From Mobilicoccus caccae (GTDB taxonomy: Bacteria; Actinomycetota; Actinomycetes; Actinomycetales; Dermatophilaceae), in assembly GCF_030161635.1 (NCBI RefSeq), contig NZ_BSUO01000001.1:434001-498000 (forward strand): DNA of 64,000 nucleotides, read 5' to 3'. Shown piece after piece: positions 1 to 9,070 of this stretch. Position 1 is the first letter of the stretch, and every line of letters begins with the position of its first letter. The notes under the pieces were generated by a model. That model worked only from the letters and a program-made list of their open reading frames with translations, was not told the origin of the DNA and ran no database searches. The translations under genes and the position numbers were made by a program.

Positions 1-885
1 GAGGCGGTAGCTGCTGTCTCCGACGGGTTCGACGAGGCCGTCCTCGATGAGGGAGGCGAGGCAGCGCTCACGCTTGGCCTCGTCGGCGGGCCAGGCCGCC
101 GCGAGGTCGGAGGCCGCCACCGGATCGGGGCTCTCGCGGAGCAGTGCCATGAGGCGTCCGCGCACCTGCCGGTCGGTGTCGGCCCAGGCCTGCCCTCGCC
201 GTGCGGGTCCGTCGTAGGCGGGGGAGCCGGCGCGGCGCCAGGCGCACAGGTCCTCCACCGGGCAGGCCGCGCACCGCGGGGATCGGGCGGTGCAGACGAG
301 CGCGCCGAGTTCCATGGCCGCGACGTTCCACGTGGCCGCCTCGGCGTCGTCCTCGGGGAGCAGCGAAGTGGCCAGCGACGACTCCGCCCTGGTCAGGGTC
401 GCCGCGGGGAGGGCGTCGCCGGTGACGAGCCGCGCGTGCACGCGCCGGATGTTGGTATCGACCACCGTCGTACGGATGCCGTAGGCGAAGGTGGCGACCG
501 CGGCGGCGGTGTAGGCGCCGACGCCCGGGAGCGCGAGCAGCGCCTCCTCGTCGGCCGGGACCTGCCCACCGTGACGCTCGACCATCGCCGTGGCAGCTGC
601 GTGCAGGCGCAGCGCCCGCCGCGGGTAGCCGAGGCGATCCCACATGCGCACGGCCTCGCCCGGGGAGTCCGCCGCCAGGTCCGCCGGGGTGGGCCAGCGC
701 CGCATCCAGGCCGACCATGCGGGCTCCACCCGGGCGACCGGCGTCTGCTGGCTCATGACCTCCGAGACGAACACGCCCCACGGCGTGCACCCGGGCTCGC
801 GCCACGGCAGGTCACGGCCCGCGCTCGCATACCAGGTGAGGACGCGACGATGGATCTCGGCCAGGGGCGGGTCGAGGGTGCTCAC
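1..885 (-). CDS. mutY: A/G-specific adenine glycosylase MutY (3' end outside window)
   Basis: Base-excision repair glycosylase that removes adenine mispaired with 8-oxoguanine. The frame read leftward from GTG at 885 gives a helix-hairpin-helix of the form LPGVGAYTAAAVATFAYG, followed by VDTNIRR with the catalytic Asp. Further on is a 4Fe-4S cysteine cluster, C-x7-C-x2-C-x5-C (CTARSPRC..C.....C), as in MutY/Nth proteins. The frame is still open at base 1 with a tail like the usual MutY C-terminus, so only a few codons should be missing. It lies just upstream of a same-strand MarR gene (20-nt gap) and could be cotranscribed with it. Confidence 0.9.
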   Translation of the reverse strand, partial: MSTLDPPLAEIHRRVLTWYASAGRDLPWREPGCTPWGVFVSEVMSQQTPVARVEPAWSAWMRRWPTPADLAADSPGEAVRMWDRLGYPRRALRLHAAATAMVERHGGQVPADEEALLALPGVGAYTAAAVATFAYGIRTTVVDTNIRRVHARLVTGDALPAATLTRAESSLATSLLPEDDAEAATWNVAAMELGALVCTARSPRCAACPVEDLCAWRRAGSPAYDGPARRGQAWADTDRQVRGRLMALLRESPDPVAASDLAAAWPADEAKRERCLASLIEDGLVEPVGDSSYRL

Positions 886-904
886 GGCGAGGGAGTCTGT
901 CAGA

Positions 905-1411
905 TCACTCGTCGTCGAACGTCGTCATGGCCTCGTGCATGGCGCGCAACACGTCACGCGCGGTGCGCAGCGACTCGTCGTCGAACTCCGCCAGGCCCTT
1001 GGCGATGTGCATGCCGAGGGGGACGAAGTAGGCGGAGGCCGTCTCGTGGCCGTGGAGGGCGTAGCGCAGGATGACGCGCCGCCGGTCGGTCGGGTCGTCG
1101 GCGCGGGTGACGTGCCCGGAGGAGACCAGACGCTCGACGAGGTAGGTGACGGCACCCGAGCTGAGGCTGAGCATCGCGGCCAGCTTGGACGGACTGAGCG
1201 GCTTGCCCTGCTGCTCGGCCGTGTAGATGAGCGTGAGCGCGCGGAAGTCGGTGGCGTGCAACTCGTGGTGGTGGGCGAACCGGTGGGCCAGGCGGTCGCT
1301 CTCCAGCGTCATGTCGCGCATGAGATCGCCCAGGGCGCGGGCCAGTTCGACGCGCTGCTCCGAGGATTTCGCCTTGTCGGCTCCGTCGGCCGGCGCTCCT
1401 GATGACCTCAT
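905..1411 (-). CDS. MarR-family transcriptional regulator
   Basis: A 168-residue winged-helix regulator. The recognition segment (SPSKLAAMLSLSSGAVTYLVERL) lies near residues 72-95 and is followed by a wing with DPTDRRRV, a MarR hallmark (D-x-R-x-R). It is divergent from the MMPL transporter gene; the 61-nt gap holds an inverted repeat. This arrangement suggests a local, ligand-relieved repressor of the transporter and of itself. The ligand cannot be told from sequence. Confidence 0.88.
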   Translation of the reverse strand: MRSSGAPADGADKAKSSEQRVELARALGDLMRDMTLESDRLAHRFAHHHELHATDFRALTLIYTAEQQGKPLSPSKLAAMLSLSSGAVTYLVERLVSSGHVTRADDPTDRRRVILRYALHGHETASAYFVPLGMHIAKGLAEFDDESLRTARDVLRAMHEAMTTFDDE

Positions 1412-1434
1412 GCGCCCAACCCTACCTGTCTCTC

Positions 1435-1453
1435 ATTGACTGAGAAGTTCAAT
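1435..1453. promoter_or_regulatory. Candidate MarR operator in the marR/MMPL divergent promoter
   Basis: ATTGA and TCAAT form a perfect 5-bp inverted repeat around 9 nt of spacer, in an AT-rich patch between the divergent MarR and MMPL genes. Size and position fit a MarR dimer site. Assignment is by position only. Confidence 0.5.
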
Positions 1454-1472
1454 TGATGAAAGAGTGCTCCTC

Positions 1473-3674
1473 ATGCCGTCTGCTCCTGCGATCCTCGACG
1501 CCCGGACCTCCGACACGACGCCTCGCCCGGTACGCGCACCGGCCCGAGCCGTCACCGGACCGCGCTCCTGGATCGCCCTCCTCGTGTTGCTCATCGCCTG
1601 TGGTGCCGTCTTCGGCCTCGTCGACTCGACGTCGAGCTCCAGCGCACCCGCCACCCTTCCCGCGGAGGCGGAATCACAGCTCGTCGCAGACGAACTCGCC
1701 ACCTTCCCCGACGCGGATCTCGCACCGGTCATCGGTGTGGCCACCCGGGTGGACGGCGGGCAGCTCACGCAGGCCGACCTGGACGCGTTCACGCAGGCCA
1801 GGGAGCGGATGATCGCCGTCGACCGTGGGCCCGGCACCGAGAACACGGCCGACGCCGAGAACTCCGACGCCGCCGATCCCGGCGCGGTGCCACCGGTGCC
1901 GCTGCCGACGGACGACGGTGAGGCGGCCACGATCCTCGTGCCGGTCTCGGTCGACGTCGACGGGGGCGACCTCGCCGACATCGTCGAGAAGATCCGCTCC
2001 GAGGGTCGCAACGGGCTTCCGGCCGATCTGTCGTTGCTGGTCACCGGCGGTCCCGCGTTCGGTGCCGACACCGCCGGCGCGTTCGCCGGTGCCGACCTGC
2101 GGCTCATCCTCGTGAGCGCCGCGGTGGTCGCGGTGCTGCTGCTCATCACCTACCGCTCGCCGATCCTGTGGGTGGTGCCGCTGCTCGTCGTCGCGGTGGC
2201 CGACCGGGTCGCCACGCTGCTGGCGGGCGCCTTCGCGGGGTGGTTGGGCTACGCCGTCGACGGGTCGACGAACGGCATCACCAGCGTGCTCGTGTTCGGT
2301 GCCGGAACGAACTACGCCCTGCTCATCGTGTCGCGCTACCGAGAGGAGCTGCGCCGAGAACCCGACCACCGCGTCGCCCTCGGGCGTGCGCTGCAGGCCG
2401 CCACGCCGGCCGTCCTCGCCTCCAACATCACCGTCGTCCTGGCGCTGGCCACGCTCATGGCCGCGATCGTCCCGAGCACGCGACTTCTCGGCCTCTCGGC
2501 AGCGGTGGGGCTGCTCGTGGCCCTGGTCATCGTCCTCGTCGGCCTGCCCACGCTGCTGTCGCTGTGCGGACGCCGCTTGTTCTGGCCGTTCGTGCCGCGG
2601 TTCGGCGACCCCGACCCCTCCGAGCGCGGCGGCTGGCACGCGGTCGCCAGTGCGGTCGTGCGGCGTCCGTTGATCGCCCTGGCGGTCACCCTGCCGTTCC
2701 TCGCGCTCTGCGCCGCCGGTCTCACCCACACCGAGGTCGGCCTCGAGCAGAGCCGGCAGTTCCGCGTACAGGCCGAGTCCGTCGAGGGCCTGGACGCCCT
2801 GCGCGAGCATCAGGATCCGGGTGAGGTGACCCCGACCAACGTCCTCGCGACCACTCCGGACGAGGCGGCCGTCGCCGACACCCTGGAGGTCATCACGAAC
2901 ACCCCCGGCGTGCTGCGCGCGAACCCGAGCGGCCAGGAGGGGGACCGGACGAGCTTCCGGGTCGTGCTCGACGCCGAACCGGCCTCGGACGAGGCGTTGC
3001 AGGCCGTGCAGTCCTTGCGTGACCGGCTGGGGCAGGTCGAGGGGGCCCAGGCCCGGGTCGGTGGTGGTGACGCCGAACAACTCGACTCGCGCGCCGCGAG
3101 CGAGCGCGACCTCTTCCTGCTGGTCCCGCTCATCCTCGGGGTCGTCGTCGTGGTGCTCTACGTCCTGCTGCGCGGCGCATGGGCGCCGCTGCTGCTCATC
3201 ACCGCGACCAGCGTGTCGACGATCGCGGCCATCGGCGCCGGGTCGTGGCTGAGCGCGGAGGTCTTCGGCTTCCCCGCCCTGGACGTGTCCGTCCCGCTGT
3301 TCTCGGTGCTGTTCCTCATCGCCCTCGGCGTCGACTACACGATCTTCCTCGTCACGCGGGCGTGGGAGGAGTCCGTCGACCACGGCACCCGGCAGGGCAC
3401 CGTGCGGGCCGTGGCACTGACCGGCGGCGTCATCACCAGTGCCGGCGTCGTCCTCGCGGCGGTGTTCGTCGTCCTCGGGGTGCTGCCGCTCATCACGCTG
3501 ACCCAGATCGGCATCATCGTCGGCATCGGCATCCTGCTCGACACCTTCGTCGTGCGAACCATCGTGGTGCCGGCCATGATCGGCGTCATCGGCGACGCGT
3601 TCTGGTGGCCCAGGCGCCCCGGCCGGGCGCGGGAGGCCGCCCGTCGCGAGGAGCAAGAGCCCGCACTGACGTAG
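1473..3674 (+). CDS. MMPL-family (RND superfamily) transporter
   Basis: An integral membrane exporter of about 733 residues. It has the MMPL layout: one N-terminal helix, a periplasmic domain, five helices (about residues 205-370), a second periplasmic domain, then five more helices to the C-terminus. The second half has the characteristic LGVDYTIFLVTRAWEE segment; the equivalent in the first half is GAGTNYALLIVSRYREE. ATG at 1473 is preferred because GAAAGAG lies about 8 nt upstream; a GTG at 1464 is an in-frame alternative. MMPL proteins export lipids, siderophores or drugs; the substrate here is unknown. Probably controlled by the divergent MarR gene. Confidence 0.9.
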   Translation: MPSAPAILDARTSDTTPRPVRAPARAVTGPRSWIALLVLLIACGAVFGLVDSTSSSSAPATLPAEAESQLVADELATFPDADLAPVIGVATRVDGGQLTQADLDAFTQARERMIAVDRGPGTENTADAENSDAADPGAVPPVPLPTDDGEAATILVPVSVDVDGGDLADIVEKIRSEGRNGLPADLSLLVTGGPAFGADTAGAFAGADLRLILVSAAVVAVLLLITYRSPILWVVPLLVVAVADRVATLLAGAFAGWLGYAVDGSTNGITSVLVFGAGTNYALLIVSRYREELRREPDHRVALGRALQAATPAVLASNITVVLALATLMAAIVPSTRLLGLSAAVGLLVALVIVLVGLPTLLSLCGRRLFWPFVPRFGDPDPSERGGWHAVASAVVRRPLIALAVTLPFLALCAAGLTHTEVGLEQSRQFRVQAESVEGLDALREHQDPGEVTPTNVLATTPDEAAVADTLEVITNTPGVLRANPSGQEGDRTSFRVVLDAEPASDEALQAVQSLRDRLGQVEGAQARVGGGDAEQLDSRAASERDLFLLVPLILGVVVVVLYVLLRGAWAPLLLITATSVSTIAAIGAGSWLSAEVFGFPALDVSVPLFSVLFLIALGVDYTIFLVTRAWEESVDHGTRQGTVRAVALTGGVITSAGVVLAAVFVVLGVLPLITLTQIGIIVGIGILLDTFVVRTIVVPAMIGVIGDAFWWPRRPGRAREAARREEQEPALT

Positions 3675-3686
3675 CCCGCGGGATCA

Positions 3687-3725
3687 CGCCGACGCCGGCG
3701 CGCGCCCACGCGGCCGGTGTCGGCG
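3687..3725. terminator. Hairpin between convergent MMPL and disA genes
   Basis: CGCCGACGCCGG and CCGGTGTCGGCG pair over 11 of 12 positions around a 15-nt loop, in the gap between two convergent genes. A bidirectional terminator is the simplest reading; there is no U-tract, as is common in actinobacteria. Confidence 0.55.
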
Positions 3726-3789
3726 GGGGCGGGCAGGTCGTGGGCTCGGAGTCTGCGCGGGTGGTCCCGCCGTTCCTCGCCCGAGCGGG

Positions 3790-4860
3790 TCAGACGTAGC
3801 GTTCGAGGATGCTGGACTCGGCCAGGCGGGAGAGCCCGTCGCGCACGGCACGGGCCCGCCCCTCGCCGACGCCGTCGACCCGCTGGAGTTCGTCGAGGTT
3901 GGCGGCCAGGAGGCGCTGCAGCCCGCCGAAGTGCTCGACGAGCCGTTCGACGATGACGCCGGGCAGACGCGGGATGCGGGACAGCAGCCGGTAGCCGTTC
4001 GGGCTCGTCGACTCGTCCAGGGTCTCGGGCAGCGTGGAGTACCCGAGGGCAGCGGAGGCCGAGGCCACGTCGAGCAGTGCGCCCTGGGGCAGGGAGCCCA
4101 GCGCCTCGATGACGTCGTCGGGGGTCCGCTCGAACAGCGGGCTGAGGTAGTCCCGGATGACCAGGTCGCGCTCGCGGTCGATACCGCTGGTCAGCTCGGC
4201 GAGCTGCAGGCTGAGCAGCCGGCCGTCGGTGCCGAGTTCGACCACGTATCCCGAGATCTCCTCGCGGATGCGTTGCACCATCTCGAGGCGTTGCAGCACG
4301 ACGGCGACGTCGCGGATCGTCACGAGGTCCTCGATCTCGAGGGCCGACAGGGTGCCGGTGACCTCGTCGAGGCGGTTCTTGTACCGCTCGAGCGTCTGCA
4401 AAGCCTGCACGCCCTTGCTGATGATGGTGGCGGCGTTCTCGAGGACGTGCCGGCGGCCGTTGAGGTAGAGCGCGGCGATCTGCATCGACTGGCTGACGGA
4501 GACGACGGGCAGCCCGCTCTGGATGGAGACGCGCTCGGCGGTGCGGTGCCGGGTGCCGGACTCGCTCGTCTCGATGGAGGCGTCGGGCAGGAGCTGTGTC
4601 GCCGCCCGGACGATGCGGGAGACGTCCTTGTCGACGACGACCGCGCCGTCCATCTTGGCCAGTTCGCGCAGCCGCGTGGCGGAGAACTCGATGTCGAGGG
4701 GGAACCCGCCGCTGGAGATCTCCTCGATGATCGCGTCCTGGCCGAGCACGATGAGCGCCCCGGTGCGCCCGCGCAGGATTCGCTCGATGCCGTCGCGCAG
4801 TTCGGTGCCGGGCGCGAGCGCCGCCAGGGCTGCTCGGAGCTCGTCGTCGATCTCGGCCAC
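3790..4860 (-). CDS. disA: DNA integrity scanning protein DisA (diadenylate cyclase)
   Basis: Makes cyclic di-AMP from two ATP while scanning DNA for branched intermediates. The DAC domain has DGA at residues 71-73 and RHR at 104-106, both catalytic. The C-terminal helix-hairpin-helix (LQRVDGVGEGRARAVRDGL) binds branched DNA. About 356 residues, the usual size. An in-frame ATG lies at 4878, but a perfect AGGAGG sits 6 nt upstream of the GTG at 4860, and that shorter start matches the mycobacterial N-terminus better. Lies just downstream of radA on the same strand, a common actinobacterial pairing in which RadA modulates DisA. Confidence 0.95.
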   Translation of the reverse strand: MAEIDDELRAALAALAPGTELRDGIERILRGRTGALIVLGQDAIIEEISSGGFPLDIEFSATRLRELAKMDGAVVVDKDVSRIVRAATQLLPDASIETSESGTRHRTAERVSIQSGLPVVSVSQSMQIAALYLNGRRHVLENAATIISKGVQALQTLERYKNRLDEVTGTLSALEIEDLVTIRDVAVVLQRLEMVQRIREEISGYVVELGTDGRLLSLQLAELTSGIDRERDLVIRDYLSPLFERTPDDVIEALGSLPQGALLDVASASAALGYSTLPETLDESTSPNGYRLLSRIPRLPGVIVERLVEHFGGLQRLLAANLDELQRVDGVGEGRARAVRDGLSRLAESSILERYV

Positions 4861-4987
4861 GGCATTCCTCCTGGTCATGGGACTACGAGCGCGGGACGGA
4901 AGCGTGGAACGCCTTTCGACAGCAGGCCCGCGAACCGATCAGTGCACATGGGCGGTACATGGGCGCTGAGCAGGACGTATGCCGACT

Positions 4988-6391
4988 CTACCGGCCTGAG
5001 CCGATCAGCCCTTGTACCGCCTCGGCGAGCCGTTGCACCTGATGGACGCGCAGCCCACGCGGCATGTCGCCCGCCTCGACCGATCCCGCCGGGACGACGG
5101 CCTGGGTGAAGCCCAGCCGACCGGCCTCGGCCAGGCGCCGCGCGACCCCGGCGGTGGGCCGCAGTTCGCCCGCGAGCCCGACCTCGCCGATGACGACGGT
5201 GCTGCGCGGCAACGGCCGGTCGGCCAGCGAACTGGCCACCGACATCGCGGTCGCGAGGTCGGAGGCCGGCTCGGACAGCCTGACGCCGCCGACCGTGGAG
5301 ACATAGCAGTCGCAGGTGCCGACGGGGATCTTGACGTGCTTCTCGAGGACGGCCAACACCATCGCGACGCGGGAGTGGTCGAGCCCGCTCGTGGTGCGCC
5401 GGGGTGACCCGCCACCGGCCTGGGTGAGCAGGGCCTGGACCTCGCAGACCAGAGGGCGCCGGCCTTCGAGCGTCACCGTGACGCTGGTGCCGGGCACCTC
5501 GAGGTCGCGGCTGGACAGGAAGAGTCCGCTGGGGTCGGCGAGCCCGAGGATGCCGTGTTCGCCGAGGTCGAAGCACCCGACCTCATCGGTGGGGCCGTAC
5601 CGGTTCTTGACCGCCCGCACGAGGCGGAGCCGGGTGTGCCGGTCGCCCTCGAACTGCACGACGACGTCGACGAGGTGTTCGAGCACGCGGGGGCCGGCGA
5701 TGCCGCCGTCCTTGGTGACGTGGCCGACGAGCAGCGTGGACATGTCCCGCTCCTTGGCCGCCCCGATGACGGCCGCAGCGACCTCGCGCACCTGCGACAC
5801 GTTGCCGGCGGACCCCTCGACCTCGGTGGAGGAGATGGTCTGGACCGAGTCGAGGATGAACAGGTCGGGGGAGAGGCGGTCGATCTGCGCGAGGACGGTG
5901 CCGAGGTCGGACTCCGCAGCGAGGTAGAGCCCGTCGGCCATCGCCCCGATGCGTTCGGCCCGCAACCGCACCTGCGCGGCCGACTCCTCGCCGGTGACGT
6001 AGAGGACCGTGCGACCCAGCCGCGCGGCGCGTGCCGCCACGTCGACCAGAAGGGTCGACTTGCCGATCCCCGGCTCGCCGGTGACGAGCGCGACCGCGCC
6101 CTGCACCAACCCGCCGCCGAGGACGCGGTCGAACTCGGCGACCCCGGTGCTCTTGGCCTGAGCCGCCCGGGCGTCGACCTCACCGATGGGGACCGCGGGC
6201 CGGTTCACGCTCCCGGACGGACGTGTGCGCCCGGCCGGTGCGGCGTGGATCTCGACGACCGTGCCCCACGCCTGACAGCCGCCGCAACGCCCGACCCACT
6301 TGATCGAGGTCCACCCGCACTCGGTGCACCGGTGCCCCTGCGGTGTGCTGCGGGCGGACTTTCGCCGTGCGGAGGCGGTGGAGGTCGACAT
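4988..6391 (-). CDS. radA: DNA repair protein RadA
   Basis: RecA-like branch-migration ATPase of 467 residues. An N-terminal four-cysteine zinc finger (C22, C25, C36, C39) is followed by a RecA core with Walker A GEPGIGKST, then a Lon-protease-like C-terminal domain. The family KNRFG motif appears as KNRYG. The frame stays open upstream into a frameshifted methyltransferase gene, giving an apparent 736-residue fusion, but RadA proper starts at ATG 6391, just before the zinc finger. disA lies downstream. Confidence 0.95.
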   Translation of the reverse strand: MSTSTASARRKSARSTPQGHRCTECGWTSIKWVGRCGGCQAWGTVVEIHAAPAGRTRPSGSVNRPAVPIGEVDARAAQAKSTGVAEFDRVLGGGLVQGAVALVTGEPGIGKSTLLVDVAARAARLGRTVLYVTGEESAAQVRLRAERIGAMADGLYLAAESDLGTVLAQIDRLSPDLFILDSVQTISSTEVEGSAGNVSQVREVAAAVIGAAKERDMSTLLVGHVTKDGGIAGPRVLEHLVDVVVQFEGDRHTRLRLVRAVKNRYGPTDEVGCFDLGEHGILGLADPSGLFLSSRDLEVPGTSVTVTLEGRRPLVCEVQALLTQAGGGSPRRTTSGLDHSRVAMVLAVLEKHVKIPVGTCDCYVSTVGGVRLSEPASDLATAMSVASSLADRPLPRSTVVIGEVGLAGELRPTAGVARRLAEAGRLGFTQAVVPAGSVEAGDMPRGLRVHQVQRLAEAVQGLIGSGR

Positions 6392-6482
6392 GTCACGAAG
6401 GCTAGAGCGCCCCACCGACAACCCTTGCCCTCCCACGCCCGCAGGGCCGAAGAATCCCGTGTCGCTGCAGCTCAGCGGCCTC

Positions 6483-7198
6483 TCAGTACCGCCGCCACCA
6501 CACATCGACCGCGTAGTCGACGCTGCTGCCGGGGTGCTCGGCCAGGATCGCCTGCGCGAGGTGCGGCGCGAACTCGATGCGCACGATCGCCTCGAAGTCG
6601 GCGCGGGTGTCCGTCTGCCACGAGGTGAGGATCGGGTGCCGGGTCCACCCCCGCCGGCGCCAGAACCGCGCGACCGCGAAGGGGTCGTAGTCGGGGTGGG
6701 AGCGGCGGAACCAGGCCCCGAACGTAGAGGTCGTGATGCCGTTGTCGATGACGAAAGCCGTTCCCCCGGCGCCATCACCCGGTCCAGTTGCGCCAGGCCG
6801 GGCTCACAGCCGGGGCCGAAGAAGTAGGCCCACCGCGCGTGGGCCACGTCGACGCAGCCGTCCTCGACGGGCAGGTCCTGTGCCGGCGCCTGCGCCACCT
6901 CGACGCGCGAGCGTGACTCCGGCGCACAGGCCTCGAGACGCCGCCGGGCCCGCTCGACCAGCGGCGGATGCGGCTCGACGCCGGTGACCCGCCCCGCTCG
7001 CTCGGCCCACCGCGGCAGGTGGAAGCCGTCACCGCAGCCGATGTCGAGCAGATGACGCCACGGGCCGGGCGCGATCTCCGCCATCGCCGCCTCGACGAGT
7101 CCGGCGCGGTCGAACGCGCGGTTCTCGATCTCGTACACCTCGGGGTGTTCCCAGATGTTCGGGCTGCGCAACGTGCCCGGTCCCGACTCGTGGTTCAT
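6483..7198 (-). CDS. Class I SAM-dependent methyltransferase (frameshifted as sequenced)
   Basis: A small methyltransferase of about 238 residues when repaired. Motif I is LLDIGCGDGFHLPRWAE, followed by an acidic motif II (GVEP). The frame breaks at a five-base C run (6763-6767). Adding one base restores GGTAFVIDNG and a clean C-terminus ending WWRRY at the stop 6483-6485. As sequenced, the upstream frame runs on into radA. Start ATG 7198 lies 4 nt from the stop of the upstream 277-residue gene, so the two are probably cotranscribed. Substrate unknown. Confidence 0.8.
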
Positions 7199-7201
7199 CG
7201 T

Positions 7202-8035
7202 TCACCCGCGCTCGTTCGCCCGCGCCGCGAGCGTCGCCGGATGGACGAGCAGCGGCAGCATCCGCGCCCCCTCCGGCACGTGGCTCAGCGCGGAGACCGA
7301 GGCCAGGTGCGCCGTGCAGCGCCGGGCGAGTTCGTCATAGGCGGGCCGGCCCATCAACTCCACGAGTTCGGCCTCGGACGTGCGGAACAGCGGCGCGCTC
7401 CCGGTGTGCGCCCGCGGTGAGGCCGTGCAGTACCAGTCGAGATCGTGGCCACCCGGACCCCAGCCCGCCCGCGTGTACTCCCCGATGCTGACCTCCTGGT
7501 ACTCGGTCTCGTCGGGCAGCGTGACGTCGCGGTAGGTGCGGCGCAGGGGCAGCTGCCAGCACACGTCGGGCTTGACCGTGTGCGGCTGGAGACCCCGCGC
7601 CACCGCGTGGTGGTGCAACGCGCACCCCGCCCCGGCCGGAGCGCCCGGCCCGTTGAGCAGGATGCACGCGCCGTCGACGACGCGGGTCTTCTCCTCACCG
7701 TCCTCGAACTCGGTCCAGCCGTCCGTGAGGGCCTCCTCCCGCAGCTCCCACTCCTGCGGCCCCAGGTCGCGGACGACGGCCTCGACCCGCACGCGGTCCT
7801 CGTCGTCGGTGAAGTGGGCGCCCAGGGTGCAGCAGCCGTCGTCGGGACGGTCGGCGTCGATGCCGGGACATCCCGCCCCGAAGACGCAGTGGTAGTCGGA
7901 GGTGAGCCACGTCAAGTCGCACCGGAACCGGCGGCCCTCCTCGGCGGGGTCGTCGAACTCCACCCAGATGCGCGTCGACGGTTCGTCGCACTCGTCGGCT
8001 CTCCTGGGCCGCGTCGCGCCCGGCTCGGTGGTCAT
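7202..8035 (-). CDS. Conserved cysteine-rich protein of unknown function
   Basis: A 277-residue soluble protein with clustered Cys and His: [14 protein letters not shown], then CILLNGPG and [11 protein letters not shown]. The spacing resembles YkgJ-type metal-chelating proteins, but I do not recognise the family with confidence. TAGCCT (complement of 8042-8047) ends 6 nt before the ATG, pointing to a leaderless transcript. Divergent from ppx; the methyltransferase gene follows 3 nt downstream. Confidence 0.8.
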   Translation of the reverse strand: MTTEPGATRPRRADECDEPSTRIWVEFDDPAEEGRRFRCDLTWLTSDYHCVFGAGCPGIDADRPDDGCCTLGAHFTDDEDRVRVEAVVRDLGPQEWELREEALTDGWTEFEDGEEKTRVVDGACILLNGPGAPAGAGCALHHHAVARGLQPHTVKPDVCWQLPLRRTYRDVTLPDETEYQEVSIGEYTRAGWGPGGHDLDWYCTASPRAHTGSAPLFRTSEAELVELMGRPAYDELARRCTAHLASVSALSHVPEGARMLPLLVHPATLAARANERG

Positions 8036-8041
8036 CGCGCC

Positions 8042-8102
8042 AGGCTACGCGTGCCTCCGCCGGGGTGCCGAGCGCTGAGCGCGGGGCCGGAGGGGGTAGT
8101 TT
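8042..8102. promoter_or_regulatory. Divergent leaderless promoters for the Cys-rich gene and ppx
   Basis: Two TANNNT boxes face outward: TAGCCT on the minus strand (8042-8047), 6 nt before the ATG at 8035, and TAGTTT on the plus strand (8097-8102), 6 nt before the ATG at 8109. This spacing puts the transcription start at the start codon. No clear -35 boxes are seen. Confidence 0.6.
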
Positions 8103-8108
8103 TCCCGC

Positions 8109-9041
8109 ATGCGCATGGGAGTCATCGACGTCGGATCCAACACGGTCCACCTGCTGGTGGTGGACGCGTTCTGGGGTGCCCACCCCATCCCGGCGAGCAA
8201 GCACAAGGTCGATCTGCGGCTGTTCGACTACATGGACGAGAAGGGTGCGATCAGCGACGAGGGCTCGGCGCGCCTGCTCGGGTTCGTGCGCGAATGTCTC
8301 GACGTCGCCGAGGACTACGGCGTCGAGGCGCTCATGGGGTTCGCCACGAGCGCGATCCGCGAGTCCCGCAACGGCGACGACATCCTCGAGCGCATCCGCA
8401 AGGAGACGGGGGTCGAGCTCAAGGTCCTCCCGGGCGCCGACGAGTCGCGGCTGACGTTCCTCGCGGCCCGCCGGTGGTTCGGCTGGTCGGCCGGACGTCT
8501 GCTGCTGGTCGACATCGGCGGCGGGTCGTTGGAGCTGGCCTCGGGGCTGGACGAGGACCCCGACGTGGCGTTGTCGCTCCCGCTGGGTGCCGGGCGCATC
8601 ACCCGTGAACACCTGGCCGGCGACCCGCCCAAGCCCGCGCAGGTCAAGAAGGTCCGCAAGATGATCCGGGCCGAGATCGCCAAGGTCATGCGCGACCTCA
8701 ACAAGGTCGGCGTCCCCGACCTGTACGTCGGCACGAGCAAGACGATCCGCTCGCTGGCGCGGCTCACCGGCGCGGCGCCGAGCGGAGAGGGCATCTACAC
8801 CCGCCGCACCCTGGCCCGCGACGACCTCAAGGAGGTCCTGCCGCAGCTGGCGGCGATGCCGCAGGCCAAGCGCGCCGAGCTGCCCGGGGTGTCGGCCACC
8901 CGCTCGCTGCAGGTCCTCGGCGGCGCGATGGTCGTCGAGGCGGTCATGGACCTCGCCGGCATCGAGGAACTCGTCGTGTGCCCCTGGGCGCTGCGCGAGG
9001 GCGTCATCCTGCAGCAGCTGGACCTCATCCCGGCTCCGTGA
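8109..9041 (+). CDS. ppx: Ppx/GppA-family exopolyphosphatase
   Basis: Releases phosphate from polyphosphate ends or hydrolyses pppGpp. The 310-residue protein has the ASKHA phosphate-1 motif [13 protein letters not shown] at the N-terminus and [11 protein letters not shown] about residue 138. The length fits the short actinobacterial Ppx1 type. The gene is followed 29 nt later by the TIM-barrel isomerase, as in mycobacteria. The ATG lies 6 nt after a -10 box. Confidence 0.92.
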   Translation: MRMGVIDVGSNTVHLLVVDAFWGAHPIPASKHKVDLRLFDYMDEKGAISDEGSARLLGFVRECLDVAEDYGVEALMGFATSAIRESRNGDDILERIRKETGVELKVLPGADESRLTFLAARRWFGWSAGRLLLVDIGGGSLELASGLDEDPDVALSLPLGAGRITREHLAGDPPKPAQVKKVRKMIRAEIAKVMRDLNKVGVPDLYVGTSKTIRSLARLTGAAPSGEGIYTRRTLARDDLKEVLPQLAAMPQAKRAELPGVSATRSLQVLGGAMVVEAVMDLAGIEELVVCPWALREGVILQQLDLIPAP

Positions 9042-9058
9042 GCGAGGCCGGCGGCCTC

Positions 9059-9064
9059 TACGCT
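9059..9064 (+). promoter_or_regulatory. -10 box for a leaderless isomerase transcript
   Basis: TACGCT (TANNNT) ends 6 nt before the ATG at 9071; no Shine-Dalgarno is present in the gap. Confidence 0.5.
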
Positions 9065-9070
9065 GGCACC

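Noticed and set aside
1674-3656. A 660-codon open frame antisense to the MMPL gene
   Set aside because: High-GC shadow. The plus strand has a full membrane protein with family motifs; the antisense product is charged and low-complexity.
4988-7198. A 736-residue methyltransferase-RadA fusion
   Set aside because: The open frame exists only because a lost base in the methyltransferase shifts it into the radA frame. The linking stretch is out-of-frame Arg/Ser/Pro-rich sequence, and RadA has its own ATG before the zinc finger.
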